A DNA stretch of 64,000 nt from contig NZ_FTLW01000002.1 of the NCBI RefSeq assembly GCF_900155935.1, forward strand, positions 124,001 to 188,000. The letters run 5' to 3'. Within the stretch, counting starts at the first letter, position 1; every line of letters starts with the position of its first letter. Shown here in pieces: positions 56,892 through 64,000 of the stretch. The stretch comes from Solilutibacter tolerans (GTDB taxonomy: Bacteria > Pseudomonadota > Gammaproteobacteria > Xanthomonadales > Xanthomonadaceae). A model generated the notes under the pieces. The model saw only the letters and a program-made list of their open reading frames with translations, did not search any database and was not told where the DNA came from. The translations under genes were made by a program, and so were the position numbers.

Positions 56892-58063
56892 GCATCCGCT
56901 GATTGCCAGATGCGGTTTTGCGGGTCCAGCTCGGTCGTGTCCATCACCTCGCCGCGCCAACCGAAGCCGCAGATCGCCATCACGCCTTGCGACATTGGCT
57001 GCAGACCCAATGCCTCTTCCAATGGTTTTTCGTTGATGGCCGCGGTGATGAACGCACCCAGGCCAGCTTCGGTTGCGGAGAGGTACAGCGTCTGCGACAA
57101 GTGACCACTTTCCAGCGCGATCACGCGGTAGCCCTTCATGTGCTGGCGATACTTCCAGAACGTGCGGTCGAAGCGCGGCACCAGCATCACCATCGCGTGC
57201 GCGTTGGCAAACCAGTGTTGGTATGCGACGCCCACGCTGGCCAGTTCCTCCAGCGGCATCGCGGGCGCAGACAACGGCGCCAGACGATGGCGCACGCAAT
57301 CGTAGTGATACAGGCCGGGCGCGACGCCTTCGACGTGTTGCAGCAGGCAATACGCTTCCACCGGATGCAAGCCGCCACCGGACGGGCTGGTCTTCTTGAG
57401 GAAGGTGGTGTCCGGCGCCCCTTCGATCTTGTCCTGCGCAGCAAACACACGCTGCATCAGCTGCGAAAACATGGCCAGCGGTAGCGGGCGCGCGATGTCG
57501 AAGTTGCGGCAGGTGACGCGCGACAACAGCAATTCGTCGAAGCTGTTGCCTGTCGCCCAAGGCAGGTCGATGCCGGCTTCGTCATCGCCATCGACATAGC
57601 TCTCCGGCGGAGGCGGGCCCAATACCTGGCGCATCTCAGGCACGGTTTGGGTGCCCGTGTCCTCGATCGCCTGCACGGAATCGTTGTCCTGCCAGCGGGT
57701 GAAGGCCTGCAGAGTCGCGCCGAGCGGATGCCAATACAGCTCACGCAGGCGTTCGTCACGCGCCCGCCAGTGCGCATGCTCCCGGCCTTTACCGATCAAC
57801 AAGCCTTGCTTGAGTAGGCGGCGCCAGAGCAGGCGCGTTTCTTCCGGCAAGTTCTTGGTATCGGTCCAGGTGTGTGCGCTGATGTTGCCCAGTAGTGCAC
57901 ACGCAGCGACATCGATCTCCACTTCTTCACCGATGTGCGGTGCCAATGCGAGCCACTGTCGTTGCACAGACAGGCCATCTCCGCCAGACAACAAGCTGGT
58001 CAGGTCGAAGTCCAGCGTTTCCCGCGGCTCGATATAGAGCACGGCGCATCGTCTCAATAGCAT
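56888..58063 (-). CDS. SagB-like FMN dehydrogenase, putative peptide maturation enzyme
   Basis: 391-residue protein. The C-terminal half (about residues 165-391) is a nitroreductase-fold domain like SagB/McbC azoline dehydrogenases, which oxidise azolines to azoles in RiPPs. Flavin motifs are SRVTCRNFD (about 181), SPSGGGLHPVEAYCLL (about 227), and GHLSQTLYLSATEAGLGAF (about 320). The N-terminal 130 residues resemble a winged-helix leader-binding module. No YcaO cyclodehydratase is nearby. It is divergent from the small precursor gene (97-base gap). The family is, as I recall, called putative peptide maturation dehydrogenase in Xanthomonadaceae. Confidence 0.82.
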   Translation of the reverse strand: MLLRRCAVLYIEPRETLDFDLTSLLSGGDGLSVQRQWLALAPHIGEEVEIDVAACALLGNISAHTWTDTKNLPEETRLLWRRLLKQGLLIGKGREHAHWRARDERLRELYWHPLGATLQAFTRWQDNDSVQAIEDTGTQTVPEMRQVLGPPPPESYVDGDDEAGIDLPWATGNSFDELLLSRVTCRNFDIARPLPLAMFSQLMQRVFAAQDKIEGAPDTTFLKKTSPSGGGLHPVEAYCLLQHVEGVAPGLYHYDCVRHRLAPLSAPAMPLEELASVGVAYQHWFANAHAMVMLVPRFDRTFWKYRQHMKGYRVIALESGHLSQTLYLSATEAGLGAFITAAINEKPLEEALGLQPMSQGVMAICGFGWRGEVMDTTELDPQNRIWQSADA

Positions 58064-58160
58064 CGCTTCCCCTGCGTGATCCGCGTCATGGCGGTTGCGT
58101 GTGCAGTTTCACATAACTACAGTCAGGCGACCGGCCCGCCGGGCCAGATGGGGAAACAGC

Positions 58161-58538
58161 ATGGCAACGATGAAGGGGAGACAATCCGAGCCGCTCAGCC
58201 CGAAGGTAGCCAACAGGCTGCTGGAGCTGCTTAGCACGGACAATGAGTTCCGCCGCTTGATCAAGAAAGACCCACAGGCGGCGTTTATCCAGGCGGGTTA
58301 CAAGCCGTCGAAAGAGTTGGCGGCGTGGCTGAAGCAAACACCCGGCAAGGGACCACGCCCACCGCTACCGCCGCATGTGCTGCTGCCGCCATGGTTGTGC
58401 TGCAAGATTGATCGGATTGCGCCAAAGCATGTTGTTGCTAACGCTAGGGGCGAACTACACCAGATGTTTACCGGCGGGTCTTCAATGCAGCCGATTCAAT
58501 TGAACGTAGGTAGTGCGCGGCGGCGGGCCCGAAGCTGA
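58161..58538 (+). CDS. RiPP precursor peptide, NHLP/Nif11-like leader
   Basis: 125-residue peptide from ATG 58161, with GGGGAA upstream; an ATG at 58170 is an alternative. Residues 12-50 look like a Nif11/nitrile-hydratase-like leader: VANRLLELLSTDNEFRRLI, then KKDPQAAFIQAGY. The putative core is Pro-rich (residues 61-78) with a Cys-Cys pair at 80-81 (PPWLCCKIDR). A conserved-looking tail follows (ELHQMFTGG, QPIQLNVG). No Gly-Gly export site is obvious. The last 14 codons overlap the convergent cyclase gene. The modification is unknown. Confidence 0.75.
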   Translation: MATMKGRQSEPLSPKVANRLLELLSTDNEFRRLIKKDPQAAFIQAGYKPSKELAAWLKQTPGKGPRPPLPPHVLLPPWLCCKIDRIAPKHVVANARGELHQMFTGGSSMQPIQLNVGSARRRARS

Positions 58539-61132
58539 ACTGGTAGCTGAGCAGCAGGCCAGTCAGCGTCAAAAGCTTTGATGGCAGTTTCAGCGGCGCG
58601 GGAATTCCCGCGCCGTTGTTGTATTTCCGCAATCGTAAGATTGGCTAATACCGAATCCGCGACATTCAAAGGCTGCAATCTCCAGCCACAATTGATTTCC
58701 GAAAATGCCTGCCCACGAGCTGCTGCCACTTTGTATGCCGTATTCAAAGCTTGCGCCTCCAAGCCCTGTGCGAGCTGAGCATCGAGAAGCGTCACCCACC
58801 CCTGATAAGGCAACACTGCAGAATCAATCGATTGGATAGCTCTTTGTGCGGCATGCGCGTTTCCTTGCGCCAATGCTGCCCTAGCCATCACCACCATCCA
58901 CAACGACCGCACCTCAGCTGCATCCACTAGCTTGCTTCGTTTCCGATAGTGGTTCACCACAGCCTGCCCAATACGATCCTCACTCGCTCGATATCCAACA
59001 TACGCACTGCACAAGTGAGCCAACACTTGATCATTGGCAGGCCCAACCATTCCCTCGGCTCCATTGGAAAGTGACGCTATCAACTCATTTTCCCGGATCT
59101 TTTTGGAGTCATCTCCACCAAAGCCAGACAGACCAAGTGATCTAATCATTGCTTGATTCGAGAGGCTCCAACTTGGGACCTCACTCTGCGCTTTGGCATA
59201 AGCGCGCGCTTCTCGATTTGCGTCTTTGAACTGCCCGCGAGCCATCATGTATCCGATAACAAACGGAGGCGGAATTCTTTCGTAGTCCTTTGGTGTCTTA
59301 GCTAACGTCTTGGCTGCTGCCGAAAAATCCCTATCTGCTGTTTGTGCATTCAATAGCCTAGTTGTAGCAACTCCCTTTAGCCCTGGTGCAATCTCTGCCG
59401 CTTTGGCGTATGTACTTTTAGCTTCGGATATTTGGCCTAAAGCCAACTTTGAATCACCCAGCAATAGCAACGCATGCCCATGCCCGGGATTCTGTGCTCG
59501 CGCCGATTTTTCCGCCTGCACTGCTGCTTCGCCATAACGGGCTTGGACGAATTGAAGGTATCCAGAATTTGTAATCGCACGGAAATCGTCAGGATATTGT
59601 TTAGCCATTGATAACCAAGCCTCAGCCTCCGCACCTGGTTCAAGCATTCTTGCTCGCCACGCCTCTAGGTATGCACGATCTCTTGTAGTCAAGTTTTGTC
59701 CATTCGCAAAAGCTTTGTTTAGGTTCTCCACTCCTTCTGAAGCCCTGCCCCTAGCATTAGCGACCTTCACCCCCCCCACATACGCAAGCGCAAATTTGGG
59801 GTCTATTTCAGTTGCGCGACGGTAGAAAATTCCAGCCTGCTCATAGTTGCCACTTGCAAAAGCCTCTTCCCCCAACGCATACGCCTTCAACGCATCGATA
59901 TTGCCGGTAGTCACTTGCGGCAGCGGCTTGGAATCGCGCTGGATCGAGGCCATCGCCTCGCCCAGTTTTTCGCGCAGCGCACCCGTCACGTCATCCACCG
60001 AATCCAATGCCGAGCCAATCCCACGCCCATCCGCCGTTTCCGCGTACACGGTGGCTTGCGTGCTTGGGTCCACCACCTCCGCGCTGACGCGCAGGCGGCC
60101 GCCGACTTCCGACACCGTGGGCAGGATCACCGCACGCGCACCATCGCGCAGCGCGATCTCGGACGCGATGTTGCGGTCGAGCGCGGTGCCTTCGGGCTTC
60201 TGCATCCGCTGCAGGGTTTCACGCGCCTTGAGGTCGGACAGCACGTTGACGTAGCGCGACTGCTCCAGGCTGATGCGGAAGGCCTGTTCCAGCGATTCGT
60301 CCAGGCGCTCGTCACCGGTCAGGTTGCGCATGTCGCCCACCACCACCCAGTCTCGCGCGCCAAAGGCGATGGCGGGCTCCGGCTTGAAGAAGAACCACGC
60401 GCCAAACGCCAAAATGCCGAGCACCGCGGCCTCGGCCAGCAATGACTTGGGCCGGCGCCAGAAGGGCACGTCACGCCAGGCCTTGGCACCGTTCCTGGGC
60501 GCACGCAGCGGCGCGATGCCGGCCTCGCCCACTTCGTGGATTTGCATTGCGCCAGGCACGCCCTTGAACTGCCAGCGCCCGTGCGATTTCCACAACAGGT
60601 TGTCGCCGCGCTCGCCGAGCTCTCGCGAGGCGCGGTGGACCAGGGGCTCCGCCACCGGGGAGAGCAATATCTGGCTGGGGCGCGCCATGGTCATCAGGCG
60701 TGCGGCCATCGGCTTGGCGAGGCCTTCGACTTCCAGCGGCTTGGCACCCTGCTGCACAGCCTCGACGCTGTTGCGCCAGGTCAGCACCTCGCCCACGTGC
60801 AGGCCGGCGCGCGCCTGCAGCGGCAGGTGGTGCGCATCGCCCAACGACTTGAGCGCTTTCATGTAGTCCAGCGCAAACCCGAGACCATCGATGGGGCGCT
60901 CGAACAGCAGCAGCAGGCCATCGGAGCGATCGATCAAGCGTCCGCGCCAACGTTGCTGCAGCTCCAGCACCAGTTGGTCGTGTTGACGGAAAAGCTGGCC
61001 GGTGGCGACATCCCCAATTTTTTCGACGAACTCGGTGGAATCACAGATATCGGTCAGCAACAAAGTGCGCAGCAAGGGCGCGTCCGGAGCCTGGTTGGTG
61101 GCTTCAATCTCCCGGCGCGGCAAGGCGTTCAT
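58496..61132 (-). CDS. Membrane nucleotide cyclase with TPR sensor, RiPP-associated
   Basis: 878-residue protein. A class III cyclase domain (residues 20-200) has metal Asp28 in LLTDICDST, a second Asp in RSDGLLLLF (71), and LQARAGLHVGEVL. One membrane helix (about 231-249) leads to an extracytoplasmic FlgO/TolB-like domain (255-400) and TPR repeats (405-860). The usual base-binding Lys and transition-state Asn appear replaced (Ile67, Pro141), though Arg145 remains. It is coupled to the upstream GGDEF gene by ATGA. The family is known to me as putative peptide modification system cyclase. Confidence 0.82.
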   Translation of the reverse strand: MNALPRREIEATNQAPDAPLLRTLLLTDICDSTEFVEKIGDVATGQLFRQHDQLVLELQQRWRGRLIDRSDGLLLLFERPIDGLGFALDYMKALKSLGDAHHLPLQARAGLHVGEVLTWRNSVEAVQQGAKPLEVEGLAKPMAARLMTMARPSQILLSPVAEPLVHRASRELGERGDNLLWKSHGRWQFKGVPGAMQIHEVGEAGIAPLRAPRNGAKAWRDVPFWRRPKSLLAEAAVLGILAFGAWFFFKPEPAIAFGARDWVVVGDMRNLTGDERLDESLEQAFRISLEQSRYVNVLSDLKARETLQRMQKPEGTALDRNIASEIALRDGARAVILPTVSEVGGRLRVSAEVVDPSTQATVYAETADGRGIGSALDSVDDVTGALREKLGEAMASIQRDSKPLPQVTTGNIDALKAYALGEEAFASGNYEQAGIFYRRATEIDPKFALAYVGGVKVANARGRASEGVENLNKAFANGQNLTTRDRAYLEAWRARMLEPGAEAEAWLSMAKQYPDDFRAITNSGYLQFVQARYGEAAVQAEKSARAQNPGHGHALLLLGDSKLALGQISEAKSTYAKAAEIAPGLKGVATTRLLNAQTADRDFSAAAKTLAKTPKDYERIPPPFVIGYMMARGQFKDANREARAYAKAQSEVPSWSLSNQAMIRSLGLSGFGGDDSKKIRENELIASLSNGAEGMVGPANDQVLAHLCSAYVGYRASEDRIGQAVVNHYRKRSKLVDAAEVRSLWMVVMARAALAQGNAHAAQRAIQSIDSAVLPYQGWVTLLDAQLAQGLEAQALNTAYKVAAARGQAFSEINCGWRLQPLNVADSVLANLTIAEIQQRRGNSRAAETAIKAFDADWPAAQLPVQLRARRRALPTFN

Positions 61133-62208
61133 GTAGCGGCCTCGGCCTGCACGCGTCCTATGCCCGGCGGGAGGGTTTCATCATCCATGGCTGCGACTTC
61201 AAAGCCGTTGCCGCCACGCCCTTTGACGCGATAGAGCGCGGCATCGGCGCTGGCATACCAAGACTGCCAATCGCGTTCGGGGTCGATCAAACACCCACCG
61301 ATGCTGAGGCGACAGATGAGCGGCGGCTCGCCATGCATCTCCCACAGGGCGGAGGCGGTGCTGACCAGGTATTCGGCCATGCGCTCCAGGTCATCCGGGT
61401 CTTCCAGGCAGGCCAGAACGCAGAATTCGTCACCGCCGAGGCGGGCCGTCACTTCCACCGAGCCCGACACCGTGCGCAGGACATGCGCGACACTTTGCAG
61501 CACGCGGTCGCCGGCGATGTGGCCGTGGCAGTCGTTGACCTCCTTGAAGGCATCGCAGTCGATGATGAGCAGGCCGCAACCGGCCAGACTGCCCAGCTTG
61601 CGGCGTTGCTCAATCATGGCGACGAAACCTCGGCGATTGCTGAGGCCGGTCAGATCGTCGGTGCGGGTGAGCTCTTGCGTGCGGGTGAGGCGGTCGGTTG
61701 CCTCGCGCAATGAATCGAGCGCCGTCTGCAGGTCACGGTTGCGCCTGCGCAGGCTGTGCATCAGCGATTGTTCGTTATCCACCACCCGCATGATGGCGCG
61801 ATGCAGGAAGCCGGCGACGCAGGTCGGGTCTCGCTGCAGCATGCTTTGGAAGCCGGCGTGGTCCATTTCCAGCAGCTGGCAGTCGCTGACCGCGTGGGCA
61901 CTGGCGCTGCGCAGGTGATCGCCGATCAACAGGCCCAGCTCACCGAAGAAGCCATTAGCGCCAAGCTGCTTGCAGAACATGTCATCGCCAAAGACCAGTT
62001 CCACCTGGCCGGACTCGATGACATACATGGTGCGACCGGTGTCGCCTTCGGCGAACAGCTGCTCGCCTGCGGCCAGATGGATGCGGCGTCCTCCGGTGGC
62101 AAAAAAAGCCCGCTCATGGTCGGACACAAGGTAGCCATCCCGTACACTGCTGCGCACGGCATCCGGCTTCCTTAGCATCACTTCTGCCCCGCTTTCCCCG
62201 CTGTCCAT
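61129..62208 (-). CDS. Cyclic-nucleotide-binding domain / GGDEF diguanylate cyclase
   Basis: 359-residue cytoplasmic protein. An N-terminal CRP-type cyclic-nucleotide-binding domain (about residues 35-150) has the phosphate-binding cassette FFGELGLL and RSASA (Arg100). A helical linker (150-180) connects to a GGDEF domain (180-345) with DDLTGLSNRRGF and an intact GGDEF at 258-262. The inhibitory RxxD I-site is absent (GSVE instead), so there is probably no product inhibition. It is first gene of an operon with the cyclase, so a cNMP-to-c-di-GMP relay is plausible. Confidence 0.88.
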   Translation of the reverse strand: MDSGESGAEVMLRKPDAVRSSVRDGYLVSDHERAFFATGGRRIHLAAGEQLFAEGDTGRTMYVIESGQVELVFGDDMFCKQLGANGFFGELGLLIGDHLRSASAHAVSDCQLLEMDHAGFQSMLQRDPTCVAGFLHRAIMRVVDNEQSLMHSLRRRNRDLQTALDSLREATDRLTRTQELTRTDDLTGLSNRRGFVAMIEQRRKLGSLAGCGLLIIDCDAFKEVNDCHGHIAGDRVLQSVAHVLRTVSGSVEVTARLGGDEFCVLACLEDPDDLERMAEYLVSTASALWEMHGEPPLICRLSIGGCLIDPERDWQSWYASADAALYRVKGRGGNGFEVAAMDDETLPPGIGRVQAEAAT

Positions 62209-62235
62209 GTCTCTGGCCCAGCCCTTAGACCTTTG

Positions 62236-62264
62236 AATATATCACCAGCTTGTCAAGCTTTCGA
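62236..62264 (-). promoter_or_regulatory. Putative promoter of the GGDEF-cyclase operon
   Basis: On the minus strand, a -10 box TATATT (62236-62241) has a weak -35 box TCGAAA (62259-62264) at 17-base spacing. Transcription would start near 62229, about 21 bases before the ATG at 62208. The weak -35 box and the CRP-like palindrome just upstream suggest activation. Confidence 0.45.
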
Positions 62265-62275
62265 TCCTGCTGGCA

Positions 62276-62293
62276 TCGTGATGCACGTCACGA
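62276..62293. promoter_or_regulatory. CRP/Clp-like operator
   Basis: A perfect palindrome TCGTGA-TGCACG-TCACGA. It matches the CRP/Clp consensus TGTGA-N6-TCACA except for the first and last base of the core. Its centre lies about 55 bases upstream of the predicted start of the GGDEF-cyclase operon, a range used by activators of this family. Confidence 0.5.
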
Positions 62294-62460
62294 AATAATA
62301 GCCCCCCAGGGCTGTTTCCTGAATCATTCATCATGATCAAGGGCTGAGTGAATCCGAAAAGCCTCCTGCGGCAGACGCAATCGCTCGTGATTCAAGGCGA
62401 GAGAGGCATCGGCCAGGCCGCAACAAGTCGCGACATGGCCGACACCTCATACGGATGACC

Positions 62461-64000
62461 TCAGTTTGTGACCATCACCAGTAGCGGATAACGACTGGTT
62501 TCGGACGCCGGGGCAAACGCCCCGGTTGCCATGTTGATGGTGTAGTAACGCAATCCGTTGGCTGGATCCTTTGTTGAAGTCCAAAAGGTGCCTGTCTGGT
62601 ATGCGGCAGGCCTGTTCGGCTGGCCTTGCAAACTCACCGCTTCCGACAGCGTCAACATGCGCACGTTGATTTGCGTGTTTACATAGGTATCCAACCTGCC
62701 GTAGATCTCACCCGAGGGGTAGGTTTGTTTCAGGATCGTCTTCCAGCTGTTCATCTGTCGCGCAGAGGCGTTGATGTACAGGTCTGCGCCATTGAAGTAC
62801 AGATTTGTGCCTGCAAGTTTCCAATGGTTTGTCATGCTCAAGTTGGTGGTGTCGATTCTCGGGTCGCCGACATCGGCATAGTCATCGGAGAACACCACCT
62901 TGCTCTCGGCATCGGCCATCGCGCCCGTTTCGTCAGTCCATCGCCAAGCCAATTGCACTGACCCAGAGGCCGATGCATTGCTGCGGGTGTAACTGATGGT
63001 GCTCAGCATGCCCCGGACCAGATCAGGCGTCGCTTGTGCATCGAGGGTGATGCGCAGCACACCATCCACTACCGACATGGTGCCAATGGCCACACCTTGC
63101 ACCATAACGGGAGCCGAAGCATTGACGCGATTACCGGCGAGCCAGAAGCCATCTTCCGCCGGCACCGCACCGCCTTTACGCTGAATGGTCAACTGGTGGC
63201 CGTTGAAGTTGCCACTGCCCGCCACATCAGGATCGGACACGCTGGCCCGAGTGCCGATCAGCACATCAGGCATGCCCTCGCGCTTGATCGCATAGGGCTG
63301 GCCAAAGCTACGGTCGAAGTTGCCATCCACCCGAATGCGGGCCAACGCTACGTCATAGGCCATTTTGTCCTGGTCGAAGCTGGACCCCAATAGCATCAGG
63401 TCTCCATTGCTCTCCAGGTACATCGCCTCCACGTTGTCGAGGTAGCCGCCAATTTCATAATAGGCACGTCCGTTGAAGCCGAACGCTGTGTCAGGCTGGC
63501 CGTTGGCGAGATAGCGCACAGCCGCAAAGTTGTCACGCCCACTCCAATGATCGAATCCCGCCATGCCCGCCGCCACGATGCGACCATCAGGCATGACTTT
63601 CACGTCATAGCCGCGGTCATTCAATGAAGCGAAGTTGGTCGATATCTTGCCACCCGTGCCGAAGCTGGCATCGACCAAACCATCGGGCATGAATCGCGTG
63701 ATGATGAAGTCGTGACTGCCGATCTCGGTCGTATCCGAATAGCCGGCCACGACTACGCGACCATCGCTGGCGACATCCATGCGAATGCCTGTTTCCCAGA
63801 AACTGGTATTGGGAGCGACCACATGGCCCCCAGCACCAAACGAAGTATCGATCTGTCCGTTCGCCGCGAAACGCATCAGGCCGACCCGCCCGCTTATACC
63901 CCCAGACAGGAGGATCTTGCCGTCGGCCAGCAAAGCTACGTCGCTGGGAATGTCCTCGGCGTCGCTATTGTTGTATCGAGGGACCTCATGGCTGTTTTTT
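62461..64000 (-). CDS. Large delta-60 repeat protein (3' part)
   Basis: The reading frame is open to the right edge of the window (at least 513 residues seen) and ends at TGA 62461-62463, so the N-terminus is missing. The first half has delta-60-type beta-propeller repeats, each with a DGKI/DGRI-VAG core followed by DxSFGxxG (DTSFGAGG, DASFGTGG, DTAFGFNG, DRSFGQPY). After these come a cadherin-like stretch (VQGVAIGTMSVVDGVLRI) and a C-terminal domain I do not recognise. Probably part of a large secreted or surface protein; function unknown. Confidence 0.8.
   Translation of the reverse strand, partial: KNSHEVPRYNNSDAEDIPSDVALLADGKILLSGGISGRVGLMRFAANGQIDTSFGAGGHVVAPNTSFWETGIRMDVASDGRVVVAGYSDTTEIGSHDFIITRFMPDGLVDASFGTGGKISTNFASLNDRGYDVKVMPDGRIVAAGMAGFDHWSGRDNFAAVRYLANGQPDTAFGFNGRAYYEIGGYLDNVEAMYLESNGDLMLLGSSFDQDKMAYDVALARIRVDGNFDRSFGQPYAIKREGMPDVLIGTRASVSDPDVAGSGNFNGHQLTIQRKGGAVPAEDGFWLAGNRVNASAPVMVQGVAIGTMSVVDGVLRITLDAQATPDLVRGMLSTISYTRSNASASGSVQLAWRWTDETGAMADAESKVVFSDDYADVGDPRIDTTNLSMTNHWKLAGTNLYFNGADLYINASARQMNSWKTILKQTYPSGEIYGRLDTYVNTQINVRMLTLSEAVSLQGQPNRPAAYQTGTFWTSTKDPANGLRYYTINMATGAFAPASETSRYPLLVMVTN

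Noticed and set aside
62409-62442. Seven-base inverted repeat TCGGCCA/TGGCCGA after the delta-60 gene
   Set aside because: The loop is 20 bases and there is no T-run, so it is not a convincing terminator.

Overview
The window is a dense, high-GC bacterial chromosome segment of about 61 genes with almost no intergenic space. Gene content and order point to the Xanthomonadaceae/Lysobacteraceae (a Lysobacter-like gammaproteobacterium). The evidence is the rpsU-yqeY-yihY-dnaG block, a complete aa3-type cytochrome oxidase cluster, a short PutA without its DNA-binding domain, gpmI-envC-ctp, coaC-coaB-dut-phosphomannomutase, argS-SPOR and ubiK-comM. I saw no rRNA, tRNA, insertion sequence, prophage or CRISPR array. 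No gene-free stretch exceeds 300 bases.

Layout. 1-3.5 kb: translation/replication block (rpsU 3' end, yqeY, yihY, dnaG). 3.5-7.2 kb: a low-GC VanZ-like gene, an S9 peptidase and a YeiH-type exporter. 7.2-15.1 kb: cytochrome c oxidase structural and assembly genes, mainly on the minus strand (ctaC, ctaD, a small membrane protein, ctaG, ctaE, then SURF1, an assembly-associated membrane protein, ctaA, ctaB), with one small plus-strand twin-TM gene between. 15.3-21.3 kb: putA, a FadL-type porin, a rhomboid protease and a DUF1820 gene. 21.3-25.6 kb: ctp, envC, gpmI. 25.7-29.9 kb: an 18-residue-repeat beta-helix protein, an M28 lipoprotein peptidase, MAPEG, an orphan TOPRIM protein and a TfoX-like protein. 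29.9-38.7 kb: tyrS, an M23 peptidase, anmK (cell-wall recycling), glutathione peroxidase, ampG, exonuclease III, a GNAT enzyme and pyrE. 38.7-46.2 kb: a membrane-anchored phosphomannomutase, dut, CoaB and CoaC as two overlapping genes, radC, argS and a SPOR protein. 46.2-56.9 kb: a hydrolase, a histone-H1-like tailed protein, an SDR, polyamine genes speA/speE, an NmrA/HxlR pair, a PII gene, ubiK, comM and a K+/H+ antiporter.

The most interesting part is 56.9-62.2 kb. It is a four-gene cassette that looks like a ribosomally made, modified peptide (RiPP) system. A SagB-like FMN dehydrogenase is divergent from a small precursor with a Nif11/NHLP-like leader and a Pro-rich, Cys-Cys core. Converging on the precursor is an operon of a cyclic-nucleotide-binding/GGDEF protein and a membrane nucleotide cyclase with a TPR sensor region. 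The operon promoter carries a CRP-like palindrome. To my knowledge such families are only named as putative peptide-modification components in Xanthomonadaceae, with no known product. The cyclase lacks two residues normally needed for class III catalysis, and its gene shows a sharp internal GC break. The window ends inside a large delta-60-repeat protein gene.
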